In this document: in pieces, positions 33,662-43,095 of the stretch
Layout of the letters: each line of letters opens with the position of its first letter
Position numbering within the stretch: position 1 is the stretch's first letter
NCBI GenBank assembly: GCA_016235745.1
Contig: JACRJA010000019.1
Coordinates: forward strand, 1 to 52,163
Origin: Rhodocyclales bacterium
GTDB lineage: Bacteria > Pseudomonadota > Gammaproteobacteria > Burkholderiales > Rhodocyclaceae
DNA length: 52,163 bases
Direction: 5' to 3'
Notes under the pieces: model-generated
Told to the model about the DNA's origin: nothing
Seen by the model: the letters and a program-made list of their open reading frames with translations, nothing else
The model's database searches: none
Program-made: the position numbers and the translations under genes

Positions 33662-35749
33662 ATGCCCGCCTTCCTCGATCGCCCACCGAAGAGCTATCCC
33701 CCCGAACATTTCTTCAACCGCGACCTGTCCCTGCTGCAGTTCCAGCGCCGCGTGCTCTCCAGCGCCGCCGAGGCGACGGTGCCGCTGCTCGAACGCCTGC
33801 GTTTTCTGTGCATCGTCTCGAGCAACCTGGACGAATTCTTCGAGATCCGCGTCGCCGGCTTGAAGGAGCAGCGTCGCCAAGGGGTGACGCGGCCCGGCAT
33901 CGACGGCATCCCGCTCGAAGAGCTGCTCGAGCAGATCAGCGCCGAGGTGCACGGCATCGTCGCGCGGCAGTACAGCCTGCTCAACCAGGAGATCCTGCCG
34001 GCGCTCGCCGAAGAAGGCATCGTCTTCCTGCGCCGCCACGAGTGGAACGAGGCGCAGCGCCGCTGGATCGAGGAGTATTTCCGCACCCAGGTGCAACCGC
34101 TACTCACCCCCATCGGGCTCGACCCGGCGCACCCCTTTCCTCGCGTGCTCAACAAGAGCCTGAACTTCGCCGTCGAGCTCGAGGGCACCGACGCCTTCGG
34201 GCGCGCCTCGGGCCGGGCCATCGTGCAGGCGCCGCGGGCGCTGCCGCGCGTCATCCGTCTGCCCAAGGAGGTGAGCAATCAGCCCTACACCTTCGTCTTC
34301 CTCTCGGCGGTGATCCACGAGCACGTGCAGCTGCTCTTTCACGGCATGGAGATCAAGGGCTGCTACCAGTTCCGCGTCACGCGCAACTCCGATCTCTTCC
34401 TCGACGAGGAAGAGATCAAGGATCTGCGCGACACGCTCAAAGAAGAACTGCAGCACCGCCACTTCGGCGACGCGGTGCGGCTGGAGGTGGCGGAGAACTG
34501 CTCCGAGCAGATGGCGCAGTTCCTGCTGGAGCATTTCCACCTCACGCCCAAGGACCTCTACCGCGTGCCCGGCATCGTCAATCTGGTGCGCCTGATGTCC
34601 ATTCCCGACCTGGTCGACCGGCCGGATCTGAAGTACCGCCCGTTCCAGCCGCGCATCCCGCGCGAGCTCTCGCGGCCGCAGGACATCTTCCGCGTGCTGC
34701 GTCGCCAGGACGTGCTGCTGCACCACCCCTACGAGAGCTTCGAGCCGGTGATCAACTTCCTCAAGGTGGCGGCCGACGATCCCAACGTGATGGCCATCAA
34801 GATGACGGTGTATCGCACCGGCACCGACTCGGTGCTGATGGAGCACCTCATCCGCGCGGCGCAGCGCGGCAAGGAGGTGACGGTGGTGCTCGAACTCATG
34901 GCGCGCTTCGACGAGGAGGCCAACATCCAGTGGGCCAACCGCCTGCACGACGCCGGCGCGCACGTGGTCTACGGCATCTTCGGCTTCAAGACGCACGCCA
35001 AGCTCTTGATGATCGTGCGCCGCGAGGACAACCGGCTGCGCCGCTATTGCCATCTTGGAACCGGAAACTACCATCCGCGCACGAGCCGCCTGTACACCGA
35101 TTTCGGCCTGATGACGGCCAACGAGGCCATCGGGCAGGACGTCTCCGAGATCTTCGATTCGATCACCGGCCTGGGCAAGCCGGGCGAGCTGCATCATCTG
35201 TGGCAGGCGCCTTTCACCCTGCACGAAAACGTGCTTGCGCACATCCGTGCCGAGGCCGAAGCCGCCCGCGCCGGGCGCAAGGGACGCATCATCGCCAAGA
35301 TGAACGCGCTGCTCGAGCCGGAGGTGATCGAGGCGCTCTACGAGGCGGCGCAGGCAGGGGTGGAGATCGACCTCATCGTACGCGGGGCCTGTGCGCTGCG
35401 CCCCGGCGTGCCGGGGCTCTCCGAACGCATCCGCGTGCGCTCCATCGTCGGGCGATTCCTCGAACACCACCGCATCTTCTATTTCCATGCCGACGGCGAG
35501 CAGAACGTGTATCTGTCGAGCGCCGACTGGATGGAGCGCAATTTTTTCCGCCGCGTCGAAGCGGCGGTGCCGGTGCTCGACCCCAAGCTCAAACGGCGCG
35601 TCATCAAGGAGGGGCTGCGCATCTATCTTCTCGACAACGCCCAGGCCTGGGAGCTCGACGTCGACGGGCGCTATCGTCTGAAGCACGCCCGGCGGCAGCG
35701 CCGGGCGGCGCAGGAGATCCTGCTGCAGGAGCTGGCCAAGCCCGCGTGA
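33662..35749 (+). CDS. ppk: Polyphosphate kinase 1 (695 aa)
   Basis: Makes polyphosphate from ATP via a phosphohistidine. The N domain begins FFNRDLSLLQFQRRVL, and the head domain follows. The catalytic C1/C2 domains show KMTVYRTGTDS, LELMARFDEEANIQWANRL, HAKLLMIVRRE, the nucleophile region YCHLGTGNYHP, YTDFGLMTAN, and later LSSADWMERNFFRRVE. Length is normal. The start at 33662 (MPAFLDRPPKSYPP) is the ATG next to the conserved region; the frame extends 24 codons upstream from a GTG without homology. Confidence 0.97.
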   Translation: MPAFLDRPPKSYPPEHFFNRDLSLLQFQRRVLSSAAEATVPLLERLRFLCIVSSNLDEFFEIRVAGLKEQRRQGVTRPGIDGIPLEELLEQISAEVHGIVARQYSLLNQEILPALAEEGIVFLRRHEWNEAQRRWIEEYFRTQVQPLLTPIGLDPAHPFPRVLNKSLNFAVELEGTDAFGRASGRAIVQAPRALPRVIRLPKEVSNQPYTFVFLSAVIHEHVQLLFHGMEIKGCYQFRVTRNSDLFLDEEEIKDLRDTLKEELQHRHFGDAVRLEVAENCSEQMAQFLLEHFHLTPKDLYRVPGIVNLVRLMSIPDLVDRPDLKYRPFQPRIPRELSRPQDIFRVLRRQDVLLHHPYESFEPVINFLKVAADDPNVMAIKMTVYRTGTDSVLMEHLIRAAQRGKEVTVVLELMARFDEEANIQWANRLHDAGAHVVYGIFGFKTHAKLLMIVRREDNRLRRYCHLGTGNYHPRTSRLYTDFGLMTANEAIGQDVSEIFDSITGLGKPGELHHLWQAPFTLHENVLAHIRAEAEAARAGRKGRIIAKMNALLEPEVIEALYEAAQAGVEIDLIVRGACALRPGVPGLSERIRVRSIVGRFLEHHRIFYFHADGEQNVYLSSADWMERNFFRRVEAAVPVLDPKLKRRVIKEGLRIYLLDNAQAWELDVDGRYRLKHARRQRRAAQEILLQELAKPA

Positions 35750-35765
35750 TGGCGTTCACGGCCTT

Positions 35766-37952
35766 TCAGCGGCGCCGCACCTCCACCACGTCGGGCACGG
35801 CGCGCAGCGCCGCGATCGTGGCGGCGAGCCGCTCGGCGTCCGGCGCCTCCACGGTGAAGCTCATGCGCGCGCGGTGCTGCGTGCTCTGGGTCTGCACCGC
35901 GGTGACGTTGAGCCGCTGCAGCGTGAAGACTTCGCTCACGTCGCGCAGCAGCCCCTGCCGATCGTGGGCCTCGATCTGGATCTCGACCGGATAGGCGCGA
36001 CGCGGACCAGCGCCGGCGGCGGTCTCGCTCCATTGGGCGGCGACGAGCCGTTCGGGATGGCGCAGGCTCAACACGAGGAGATCGCGACACCCGGCGCGAT
36101 GGATCGTCACTCCCCTGCCCCGCGTGACGAAACCGACGATCTCGTCGGGTGGCATGGGATGGCAGCAGCGCGCCAAGGTGGTGAGGAGGCCGCTTTGCCC
36201 CCCCACGAGGATCGCCCCGCCCGGGCGGGCCGACGGGGCGTGCAGCGGCACGGCGGCCGGTGCGGCCGGCGCTTCGGCTACGGCCGGCTGTAGTGCCTGC
36301 ACGATGGCGCGCGGGCCGATCTCGCCGCGGGCGGCGGCGCGGTAGAACGCCTCGGGCGATTTGAAGCCGAGCCGCTCGGCGAGTTTCTCGAGGTTAGTGC
36401 GGGTGTGCCCCTCGCGCTGCAGCTCCCGCTCCACCAGCGAACGGCCGCGGGCCAGCAGCTCCGTTTCCTGCTGCTGGGCGAACCAGGCGCGGATCTTGGC
36501 GCGCGCCGTCTTCGTCTTGACGTAGCCCAGTGCCGGATTGAGCCAGTCGCGTGAAGGGCCGCCTTCCTTGGCGGTGATCACCTCCACCGTCTGCCCCGAG
36601 CGCAGGGGGGTGTCGAGCGGCACCAGCTGGCCGTCGACGCGCGCGCCGCGGCAGCGGTGGCCGACGTCGGTGTGGATGCGGTAGGCGAAATCGACCGGCG
36701 TGGCTCCTTGCGGCAGGTCGACGACGCGGCCGGTGGGAGTGAGCACGAAGACGGTGTCGTCGTGCACCGCATGGCGCACCCGGTCGGCCCATTCGCTGCT
36801 GTCGACCACCTCGTCGCGCCAGGCGAGCAGCGAGCGCAAGAGGGCGATTTTCTGGTCGTAGGGCGAGGTCTTGTCCGCCCCTTCCTTGTAGCGCCAGTGC
36901 GCCGCCACGCCGAATTCGGCATGGCGGTGCATCTCGAACGTGCGCACCTGGACTTCGAGCGGCCGGCCGTCCTCGGCGCGCACCGCCGTGTGCAGCGAGC
37001 GGTAACCGTTCGGTTTGGGGCGGGCGATGTAGTCGTCGAATTCCCCGGCAATGGGCGGCCACAGCTCATGCACGCGGCTCAAGACGGCGTAGCAGTCGGC
37101 CACCGCCGGCACCAGCACCCGTACCGCGCGCACGTCATACACTTGGGAGAAATCGAGCCCTTTCTTGCGCATCTTGTTCCAGATGCTGTAGATGTGCTTG
37201 GCGCGGCCGTAGACCTCGGCGCCGGCGATGCCCAGCGCCGCCACTTCGGCCGAGAGCCGCTGCACCACGCGGGCGACGAAGGCTTCGCGCTCGAGCCGGC
37301 GCTCGTCGAGCAGCCGGGCGATGCGCTTGTAGGTTTCGGGCTCCAGAAAGCGGAACGAGAGATCCTCGATCTCCCACTTGATCTGCCCCACGCCCAGGCG
37401 ATTGGCTAGCGGCGCGTAGAGCGCCAGGCTCTCGCGGGCGTAATCGAGGCGAGCCGGCGTCTCTTCGCCCTCGCTGGCGAACCAGCGCAGGGTCTGCAGG
37501 CGCGAAGCCAGGCGCAGCAGGACCACGCGGATGTCTTCGACCAGCGCGAGCAGCATCTTGCGCAGGGTCTCGGTCTGGGCTGCGTCGTCCATTCCGATCG
37601 GGACGCGCAATCCTTCGAGGCGCTGCAGGCCGCGCAGCAGCCGCGGCACGTCGGCATCGAAGCGCGAGGTGACCCATTCGAAATGCTCCGGCGCCCGTAC
37701 CGGCACGGCGTAGAGGAGCCCGGCGATGCGGGAAGCGGGGTCGAGCCGCAGTTCGGCGGCGATGAGCGCCACCGCCACCGCGTGGCCGAAGACCGGTTCC
37801 CCCGTGGACAAGCGCAGTTCGGCGAATTCGCGCCGGGCGAATTCGTGCGCCTCGCGCACCGCCTCGGCCTGCTCGACGGACAGTCCCTCGGTGAGGGCGG
37901 CGAGCGCGAAATCGGGGGCTCGGGCGGCGAGCGTCAAGTGAGTGGCGACCAT
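35766..37952 (-). CDS. relA: (p)ppGpp synthetase RelA (728 aa)
   Basis: Ribosome-associated alarmone synthetase. The N-terminal HD hydrolase region is degenerate (FGHAVAVALIAAEL and AGLLYAVPVRAPEH in place of the His and HDxxED metal site). The synthetase domain is intact: AKHIYSIWNKMRKKG, YDVRAVRVLV and GEFDDYIARPKPNGYRSLHTAV, the EXDD form typical of RelA. TGS (VFVLTPTGRVVDLPQGATPVDFAY), helical, zinc-finger (ARCCHPMPPDEIVGFVTRGRGVTIHRAGC) and ACT domains follow. The gene is convergent with ppk, 16 bases between stops. Synthetase-only activity is inferred from the lost HD residues. Confidence 0.95.
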   Translation of the reverse strand: MVATHLTLAARAPDFALAALTEGLSVEQAEAVREAHEFARREFAELRLSTGEPVFGHAVAVALIAAELRLDPASRIAGLLYAVPVRAPEHFEWVTSRFDADVPRLLRGLQRLEGLRVPIGMDDAAQTETLRKMLLALVEDIRVVLLRLASRLQTLRWFASEGEETPARLDYARESLALYAPLANRLGVGQIKWEIEDLSFRFLEPETYKRIARLLDERRLEREAFVARVVQRLSAEVAALGIAGAEVYGRAKHIYSIWNKMRKKGLDFSQVYDVRAVRVLVPAVADCYAVLSRVHELWPPIAGEFDDYIARPKPNGYRSLHTAVRAEDGRPLEVQVRTFEMHRHAEFGVAAHWRYKEGADKTSPYDQKIALLRSLLAWRDEVVDSSEWADRVRHAVHDDTVFVLTPTGRVVDLPQGATPVDFAYRIHTDVGHRCRGARVDGQLVPLDTPLRSGQTVEVITAKEGGPSRDWLNPALGYVKTKTARAKIRAWFAQQQETELLARGRSLVERELQREGHTRTNLEKLAERLGFKSPEAFYRAAARGEIGPRAIVQALQPAVAEAPAAPAAVPLHAPSARPGGAILVGGQSGLLTTLARCCHPMPPDEIVGFVTRGRGVTIHRAGCRDLLVLSLRHPERLVAAQWSETAAGAGPRRAYPVEIQIEAHDRQGLLRDVSEVFTLQRLNVTAVQTQSTQHRARMSFTVEAPDAERLAATIAALRAVPDVVEVRRR

Positions 37953-37998
37953 GTTTTCGTGCGAAACTATTGCGTGATCCGTCAGCAGGGAGCCTTCG

Positions 37999-38934
37999 AT
38001 GCGCGAGCGTCCCGCGCCTTCTTTCGCCGCTTCCCACCCCTATGTGCTGCTCACTCTGGCCGTAGCGTTCTGGTCGAGCAACATGGTCGTGGGACGGGCG
38101 ATCCGCGACGAGGTTCCCCCGGTGACGCTGGCGCTGGGGCGCTGGATCGTCGCCTTCCTCCTGACCCTGCCTTGGGCGCTGCCGCCGCTGCGGCGGCAAT
38201 GGGCGGTGGTGCGCCGGCATTGGACGATCCTGGCGCTGCTGGGGGTGTTGGGAGTGGGATGTTATAACACATTCGCCTACCTGGCGCTACGGCACACGAG
38301 CGCCACCAACGCGGCGATGCTCAATTCCTTCACCCCCGTGGCCACCATGCTCCTTGCCGCCACCGTGCTCGGGCACCGCCTCACGCGCCGGCAGGTTCTG
38401 GGCGTGGCGGTCTCGCTTGCCGGGGTGCTCGCCATCGTCGCCCAGGGGCGCTGGCAGGTGCTCGCCTCGCTGTCGTTCAACCGCGGCGACCTGTGGATGC
38501 TGGGTGCCGTGGCGGTGTGGGGCGTCTATACCGTGGCGCTGCACCGCCGCCCGGCCGGCATCGACCCCATGGCGCAGCTGGCGGTGTTCATCGCCGTGGG
38601 CATCCTCGTACTGCTGCCCTTCGGGCTGTGGGAATGGCGCGACGGTCCGCCGCTACCCTGGCGCGCCGAGCCGCTGCTCGCCATCGTCTACGTCGGCATC
38701 TTCCCGGGCTTTCTCGGCATGGTGTGCTACAACGCCGGCGTGGCGGTGGTCGGCCCCGGCATCGGCAGCCTCTTCCTGCACCTGATGCCGGCGCTCACCC
38801 CGCTCTTTGCCTTCGTCTTTCTCGGCGAGCGGCCGGCGTGGTATCACGCCGTGGGCATCGTCGGCATCCTTGCCGGCATCGTGCTCGCCACGGCGCGGCC
38901 GCGCCTGCCGCTGCGCCGGCACGACAGGGCTTAG
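37999..38934 (+). CDS. EamA/DMT-family membrane transporter (311 aa)
   Basis: Ten hydrophobic helices in two EamA repeats. SHPYVLLTLAVAFWSSNMVVGRAI and TLALGRWIVAFLLTLPW open the first, and DLWMLGAVAVWGVYTVALHRR the second. GSLFLHLMPALTPLFAFVFLGERPAWYHAVG is the typical late signature. The substrate is unknown; relatives export amino acids or metabolites. It is divergent from relA across 46 bases and followed six bases later by the peptidase gene. GGGAG precedes the ATG. Confidence 0.9.
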   Translation: MRERPAPSFAASHPYVLLTLAVAFWSSNMVVGRAIRDEVPPVTLALGRWIVAFLLTLPWALPPLRRQWAVVRRHWTILALLGVLGVGCYNTFAYLALRHTSATNAAMLNSFTPVATMLLAATVLGHRLTRRQVLGVAVSLAGVLAIVAQGRWQVLASLSFNRGDLWMLGAVAVWGVYTVALHRRPAGIDPMAQLAVFIAVGILVLLPFGLWEWRDGPPLPWRAEPLLAIVYVGIFPGFLGMVCYNAGVAVVGPGIGSLFLHLMPALTPLFAFVFLGERPAWYHAVGIVGILAGIVLATARPRLPLRRHDRA

Positions 38935-38939
38935 TCGCC

Positions 38940-39737
38940 ATGCCTGCCTGGTTCGACGCCCTGCGCCGCCTCTGGCGCGCCCGGCGAGAGCACCCCGAAC
39001 CCGATGCGGCGTTCTGGGAGGCGGTCGAACGCACCGTTCCTTATGCAGAAAACATCCCTGCTGCGGCCCGCGAACGGGTGCGCCGGCTCGCCGCCCGCTT
39101 TCTTGCCACCAAGACCTTCTACGGGGCGCACGGGCTGCCCATCACCGACACGATCGCCGGCAACATCGCCTGGCAGGCGGCGCTGGTGGCGCACCGCACG
39201 GGGCTGGGCATCTACGACGACTTCATCGGGGTCATCGTCTATCCCGAGCCCTTTCGCGTGCGTCGCCGCTTCGCCGACGAAGTCGGCCTCGTGCATGAAT
39301 TCGACGACGAACTCTATGGCGAGACCTGGTCGGGCGGTCCGGTCATCGTGAGCTGGGGCACGGGCGAGGAGGAAGGGATGCAGGTGGCGCTGCACGAATT
39401 CGCCCATCGGCTGGACCTCGCCGACGGGACGCTCGACGGCGTACCGCTGCTGCCGCCCACCCTGTCGCGGGCCCGCTGGGAAGCCATCGCGGACGCGGCG
39501 CTGGCGCGGCTGCGCGAGGATCTCGACGCGGGGGAAACCCCGCCGCTCGACCCCTACGCCGAAGAAGGTCCGGAGGAATTCTTTCCCGTGGCCACCGAGA
39601 CCTTCTTCGCCGAACCCGCGGCGCTCGCCGCCTGGGACCCGGCCCTTTTCGCCGCGCTGGCCGAGATCTATGCCCTGTCCCCCTCGACTTCCCCCGCGCC
39701 CATGCAGCATTCCCCGCGGACGGCCCGATCCCCTTGA
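38940..39737 (+). CDS. mtfA: MtfA-family zinc peptidase, M90 (265 aa)
   Basis: Cytoplasmic zinc metallopeptidase. The HEFAH motif (H152, E153, H156) sits in EEGMQVALHEFAHRLDLADG, and a downstream Glu in EEFFPVATETFFAEP probably completes the site. E. coli MtfA interacts with the glucose repressor Mlc and so affects ptsG; whether Mlc exists here is not known. The ATG at 38940 is chosen because homology begins there (PAWFDALRRLWR); the frame's upstream part shadows the transporter. Confidence 0.9.
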   Translation: MPAWFDALRRLWRARREHPEPDAAFWEAVERTVPYAENIPAAARERVRRLAARFLATKTFYGAHGLPITDTIAGNIAWQAALVAHRTGLGIYDDFIGVIVYPEPFRVRRRFADEVGLVHEFDDELYGETWSGGPVIVSWGTGEEEGMQVALHEFAHRLDLADGTLDGVPLLPPTLSRARWEAIADAALARLREDLDAGETPPLDPYAEEGPEEFFPVATETFFAEPAALAAWDPALFAALAEIYALSPSTSPAPMQHSPRTARSP

Positions 39738-39840
39738 CCACGCACCCGTGTGGACTTTTTCCGTAAAACCGCCTACCCTGAACGGCGAAAAGGCCGTCTG
39801 GTGCCCATTACATACCAATATCATTGAAAGGAGCCAAACC

Positions 39841-40290
39841 ATGAAAAAGACCTGGGTACTCGTCGCCAATGCAAGCATGGCCAAGTTCTACGAATTCCTC
39901 GGCTTCAAATCTGGCGTGCAGCTGGTCGAGACCCGCGAACATCCGGAAAGCCGCCTGCCTGCCCGGGAGCTGATCAGCGACAATCTCCCGTTCCCCGGAA
40001 CAGGCAGTGACAAGGCGCCGCATACCGGTGAGCCGCCCGTGCCTCCGAAGAAACACGAAGCCGAGCTCTTCGCCATCGAAGTGGCGCGCCGCTTGCGCGA
40101 GGCCCGCGTCGAACATGCGCTCGAGCAGATCGTGCTGATGGGCCCGGCGCCTTTCCTGGCGCTGGTCAAGGAACATCTCGACGAACCCACGCGCAAGATC
40201 CTGGTGTGCAACGTGGAAAAAGACTACACCAAGGTCGACGACAAGACCATCGCCGAGAAGGCGGCCGAGGCGCTGCTGCCTCCGGCCTGA
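39841..40290 (+). CDS. Host-attachment-family (PF10116-like) protein (149 aa)
   Basis: KKTWVLVANASMAKFYEF at the start and ELFAIEVARRLREARVEHALEQIVLMGPAPFLALVKEHL in the middle are typical of the family named for Agrobacterium attachment to host cells. The fold resembles the central domain of release-factor-like proteins (eRF1 domain 2/VLRF1). The name is historical and a role in host contact is not implied here. A strong AAAGGAG site precedes the ATG, and the 103-base gap after the peptidase gene suggests its own promoter. Confidence 0.85.
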   Translation: MKKTWVLVANASMAKFYEFLGFKSGVQLVETREHPESRLPARELISDNLPFPGTGSDKAPHTGEPPVPPKKHEAELFAIEVARRLREARVEHALEQIVLMGPAPFLALVKEHLDEPTRKILVCNVEKDYTKVDDKTIAEKAAEALLPPA

Positions 40291-40421
40291 GCGCTCGTGA
40301 AGGAATCGTCGCGAGCGCGAGGCGCACGCAGCACGGCGGCGAAATCTGTCACGCCCAAGAGGAAAGAAGCGAGCCCCGCGTAAGGACACGATCGGAGATC
40401 GCAGCAGCTTGATTCACCTTT

Positions 40422-40982
40422 TCAGCCAAACTCGCCGACGGTACGATAACGCAGACCTTCCGCCGCCGATTCGGAGTGGATCAAGCGAAAACGATCGGCG
40501 GACCATTGCAAGGGCAGAGAAACGGTCTTCAGCCCCGAGGCATCGAACGCCTCGGGGCGTACTTTTCGCGCCAGCGTCAGGTGCGGACGAAACGGTCGAT
40601 TCTCCACCTTGGCCCCCAAGGCGCGGGCTTCGCGGGCGAGGCGCTCGATGAATTGCTTCCACGGGCCCCCGGGCGTCGGGCCGGCAAGGCACGCCACCCG
40701 CGGCCCGGACCAGCATTCGAAGCGATCGAGTACGAGCGGCTCGGCCGGCGGCGGCCCCATCGCTGCCCCCAGCGCGAGAAAGGCGCCCAGGCGCTCGCGC
40801 GGCACGTCTCCAAGAAAGACGAGCGTCAAATGCAGGCGTTCGGCCGGCACCACCTTCGCCCCTGGCTGGGTTCTCGCCCAGCGCCGCGCCGCCTCATGCC
40901 ACGCCTGCGCTCGCGGCGGCCACAAGGCGTAGAAAAGCCGCACCTTGGTCTGGTCGCCGTTTCGTTCAACCACCGCCGCCAT
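40422..40982 (-). CDS. thpR: RNA 2',3'-cyclic phosphodiesterase / 2'-5' RNA ligase (186 aa)
   Basis: Member of the 2H phosphoesterase superfamily, opening 2',3'-cyclic phosphates or joining RNA ends in vitro. The two HxT motifs are [10 protein letters not shown] and HLTLARKV, each followed by hydrophobic strands. [12 protein letters not shown] is the usual N-terminus. The chosen ATG at 40982 lies 17 bases inside the end of ispF; a start a few codons later is possible because the conserved region begins near residue 13. Confidence 0.9.
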   Translation of the reverse strand: MAAVVERNGDQTKVRLFYALWPPRAQAWHEAARRWARTQPGAKVVPAERLHLTLVFLGDVPRERLGAFLALGAAMGPPPAEPLVLDRFECWSGPRVACLAGPTPGGPWKQFIERLAREARALGAKVENRPFRPHLTLARKVRPEAFDASGLKTVSLPLQWSADRFRLIHSESAAEGLRYRTVGEFG

Positions 40983-41454
40983 CCCTTTCGAGCAAAACCA
41001 CCGCCTGCGCCGCCACCCCTTCACCGCGGCCGGTAAAGCCGAGCCGCTCGGTGGTCTTCCCTTTCACCTGGATCGCTGCGGGCGCAGCGTCGAGCAAGGC
41101 GGCGATCGTGGCCTTCATCTGCGGCACGTAGGGCGCGATGCGCGGCCGGCGGCAGATCACCACCGCGTCGAGGTTCCCCAGACGCCATCCTGCCGCCCGC
41201 ACCGCCGCCCAGGCGTACGCGAGCAGCGCCCGGCTGTCGGCGCCGGCATGACGCGCGTCACTGTCGGGAAACCACGAGCCGATGTCGCCCAGGCCCGCGG
41301 CGCCCAGCACCGCGTCGGTAATCGCATGCAACAGCACGTCGGCGTCCGAATGTCCCAGCAGCCCCTCGGCGTGCGCGATCTCCACCCCGCCGATCACGCA
41401 GCGCCGCCCCGGCACCAGAGCGTGTACGTCGAACCCCAGGCCCACCCGAATCAT
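40966..41454 (-). CDS. ispF: 2-C-methyl-D-erythritol 2,4-cyclodiphosphate synthase (162 aa)
   Basis: MEP-pathway enzyme that cyclises CDP-methylerythritol 2-phosphate. [11 protein letters not shown] supplies the zinc-binding Asp and His, [18 protein letters not shown] the other His, and IGSWFPDSD and [20 protein letters not shown] the rest of the fold. It overlaps ispD by four bases, the common ispD-ispF arrangement. Confidence 0.97.
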   Translation of the reverse strand: MIRVGLGFDVHALVPGRRCVIGGVEIAHAEGLLGHSDADVLLHAITDAVLGAAGLGDIGSWFPDSDARHAGADSRALLAYAWAAVRAAGWRLGNLDAVVICRRPRIAPYVPQMKATIAALLDAAPAAIQVKGKTTERLGFTGRGEGVAAQAVVLLERDGGGG

Positions 41455-42143
41455 CGCTCTTCCTGCATCGCCAGGATCGCCGCAGCGAGCGCCAGATCGC
41501 CCGGTCGCGTCACTTTCAGGTTCATTGGGTCGCCCTCCACCAGTTTCGGCGCCAAACCCACCGCCTCCACCGCGCTGGCTTCGTCGGTCACTTCGGGATG
41601 GCGCTCGAGCGCCGTGCGCAGCACGGCGAAACGGAACATCTGCGGCGTCTGGGCAAGCCACAGCCCGTCGCGCGGCACGGTTGCGGCCACGCGGCCGCGG
41701 CTATCGGCGCGCTTGACGGTATCGGCGACCGGCACGGCGAGGAGACCGCCCACCTCGTCGTGCCACAGCGCCTCGGCCAGCTGGGTCAGGTATTCCCCGC
41801 GCAGGCAGGGGCGGGCGGCGTCGTGCACCAGCACCCAGTCGTCGGGCCGGGCGCCGCGGGCGGCGAGCACGCGCAAGGCGTTGCCCACCGTCGCGCTTCG
41901 CGTCGGCCCGCCGCAAAAGAGCGGCTCGATCTTGGGCCCCAGATCCGACCAGTCGTAGCCGCGCCAATGGGCGTCGTCGATCGCCAGCGCCACGAGCACC
42001 CGGCCGATCCACTCGGGTTTGGCCAAACGCGCGAGCGTGTGCCACAACAGCGCCCGCCCTGCAACTTCGGCATATTGTTTAGGCAGCGACAAACCGCTAC
42101 GTCGCCCCACCCCGGCCGCCGGCACGATGGCCGTCACGCGCAC
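41451..42143 (-). CDS. ispD: 2-C-methyl-D-erythritol 4-phosphate cytidylyltransferase (230 aa)
   Basis: MEP-pathway enzyme coupling CTP to methylerythritol phosphate for isoprenoid synthesis. [19 protein letters not shown] is the CTP-binding loop; [24 protein letters not shown] and [10 protein letters not shown] follow. The GTG at 42143 is used because AGGGAAGG lies just upstream and the length then matches the family (230); the frame extends 47 codons further into the AmrB spacer without homology. Confidence 0.95.
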   Translation of the reverse strand: MRVTAIVPAAGVGRRSGLSLPKQYAEVAGRALLWHTLARLAKPEWIGRVLVALAIDDAHWRGYDWSDLGPKIEPLFCGGPTRSATVGNALRVLAARGARPDDWVLVHDAARPCLRGEYLTQLAEALWHDEVGGLLAVPVADTVKRADSRGRVAATVPRDGLWLAQTPQMFRFAVLRTALERHPEVTDEASAVEAVGLAPKLVEGDPMNLKVTRPGDLALAAAILAMQEER

Positions 42144-42267
42144 GATCGCCCTTCCCTCTGCATTTGGTCCAACCTCCGCTGCCGCGCGAACTATAATGAA
42201 CCCGTAACGAAGCCGCTTGCCCCGACTTCCTCCCGTTTCCTCGCCGTACTTCGCAGGACCGCACATC

Positions 42268-43095
42268 ATGGCTGCACGAACCATCCGTCCCCCCGCCGTG
42301 AGCGGGCTCTTCTACCCTGCTTCGGCGCGCAGTCTGCAGGCTCACCTGGCCGCGAGCTTCGCCCGCGCCGTTCCCCCTTCGCTGCCGGCGCCGCCCAAGG
42401 CCTTGATCGTGCCCCACGCCGGCTACGATTATTCCGGAATCATCGCCGCCAGCGGCTACAACCAGCTCACCCCTTTTGCCGCGCGCATCCGGCGCGTCGT
42501 GCTCTTCGGCCCGGCGCACCGCGTGCCGCTCTTGGGGCTGGCGCTACCGCAGGCGAGCGCCTTTCGCACCCCGCTGGGCGACGTACCGCTCGACATGCAC
42601 GCCTGGAACGAAGCCATGAAGCTGCCCCAGGTGGAAGTATCGGACCGCGCCCACGAATTCGAGCACAGCTTGGAAGTCCAGCTTCCCTTCTTGCAGAGCA
42701 TTTTACCCAGTTTCACGCTGGTTCCCTTCGTCGTCGGCTGGACCGAGCCCGCCAACGTCGCCCGCGTGATGGAGGCCCTGTGGGACGGGCCCGAGACGCT
42801 CATCCTCGTCAGCTCCGACCTCTCGCACTATCACCCCTCTGACGAAGCGCGAGCCCTCGATCAGGCCACGATCGAGCGCATCCTGCAGGGCGATGCGACG
42901 ATCGCACCGGATGATGCCTGTGGCGCCATCGCCATCGACGGGCTGCTGCTCGCCGCCCGGCATCGCCGGCTCCAACCCCACTTCGTCGCCTACTGCAACA
43001 GCGGCGACACCTTTGGCGACCGGGACCGGGTCGTCGGCTACACCAGCATCGCCTTCACCGAGGAGGTTCGCCATGGAGCCGAAGCCATCCATTGA
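42268..43095 (+). CDS. amrB: AmmeMemoRadiSam system protein B, Memo-like (275 aa)
   Basis: Memo-family protein related to extradiol dioxygenases. The start IRPPAVSGLFYPASARSL is typical, and the metal-site residues VPHAGYDYSG, FGPAHRVP, EFEHSLEVQLPFLQ and SSDLSHYHP are all present. DRVVGYTSIAF closes the domain. Its biochemical job is unsettled; human MEMO1 has been linked to copper and iron handling. It overlaps the AMMECR1 gene by 23 bases and is the first of three genes coding a conserved triad. ATG 42268 follows AGGA. Confidence 0.93.
   Translation: MAARTIRPPAVSGLFYPASARSLQAHLAASFARAVPPSLPAPPKALIVPHAGYDYSGIIAASGYNQLTPFAARIRRVVLFGPAHRVPLLGLALPQASAFRTPLGDVPLDMHAWNEAMKLPQVEVSDRAHEFEHSLEVQLPFLQSILPSFTLVPFVVGWTEPANVARVMEALWDGPETLILVSSDLSHYHPSDEARALDQATIERILQGDATIAPDDACGAIAIDGLLLAARHRRLQPHFVAYCNSGDTFGDRDRVVGYTSIAFTEEVRHGAEAIH

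Noticed and set aside
30324-33863. 1179-codon plus-strand frame opposite the acyl-CoA synthetase and ppx
   Set aside because: It is a GC-rich antisense shadow with low-complexity Gly/Arg/His composition; the minus-strand genes have full family motifs.
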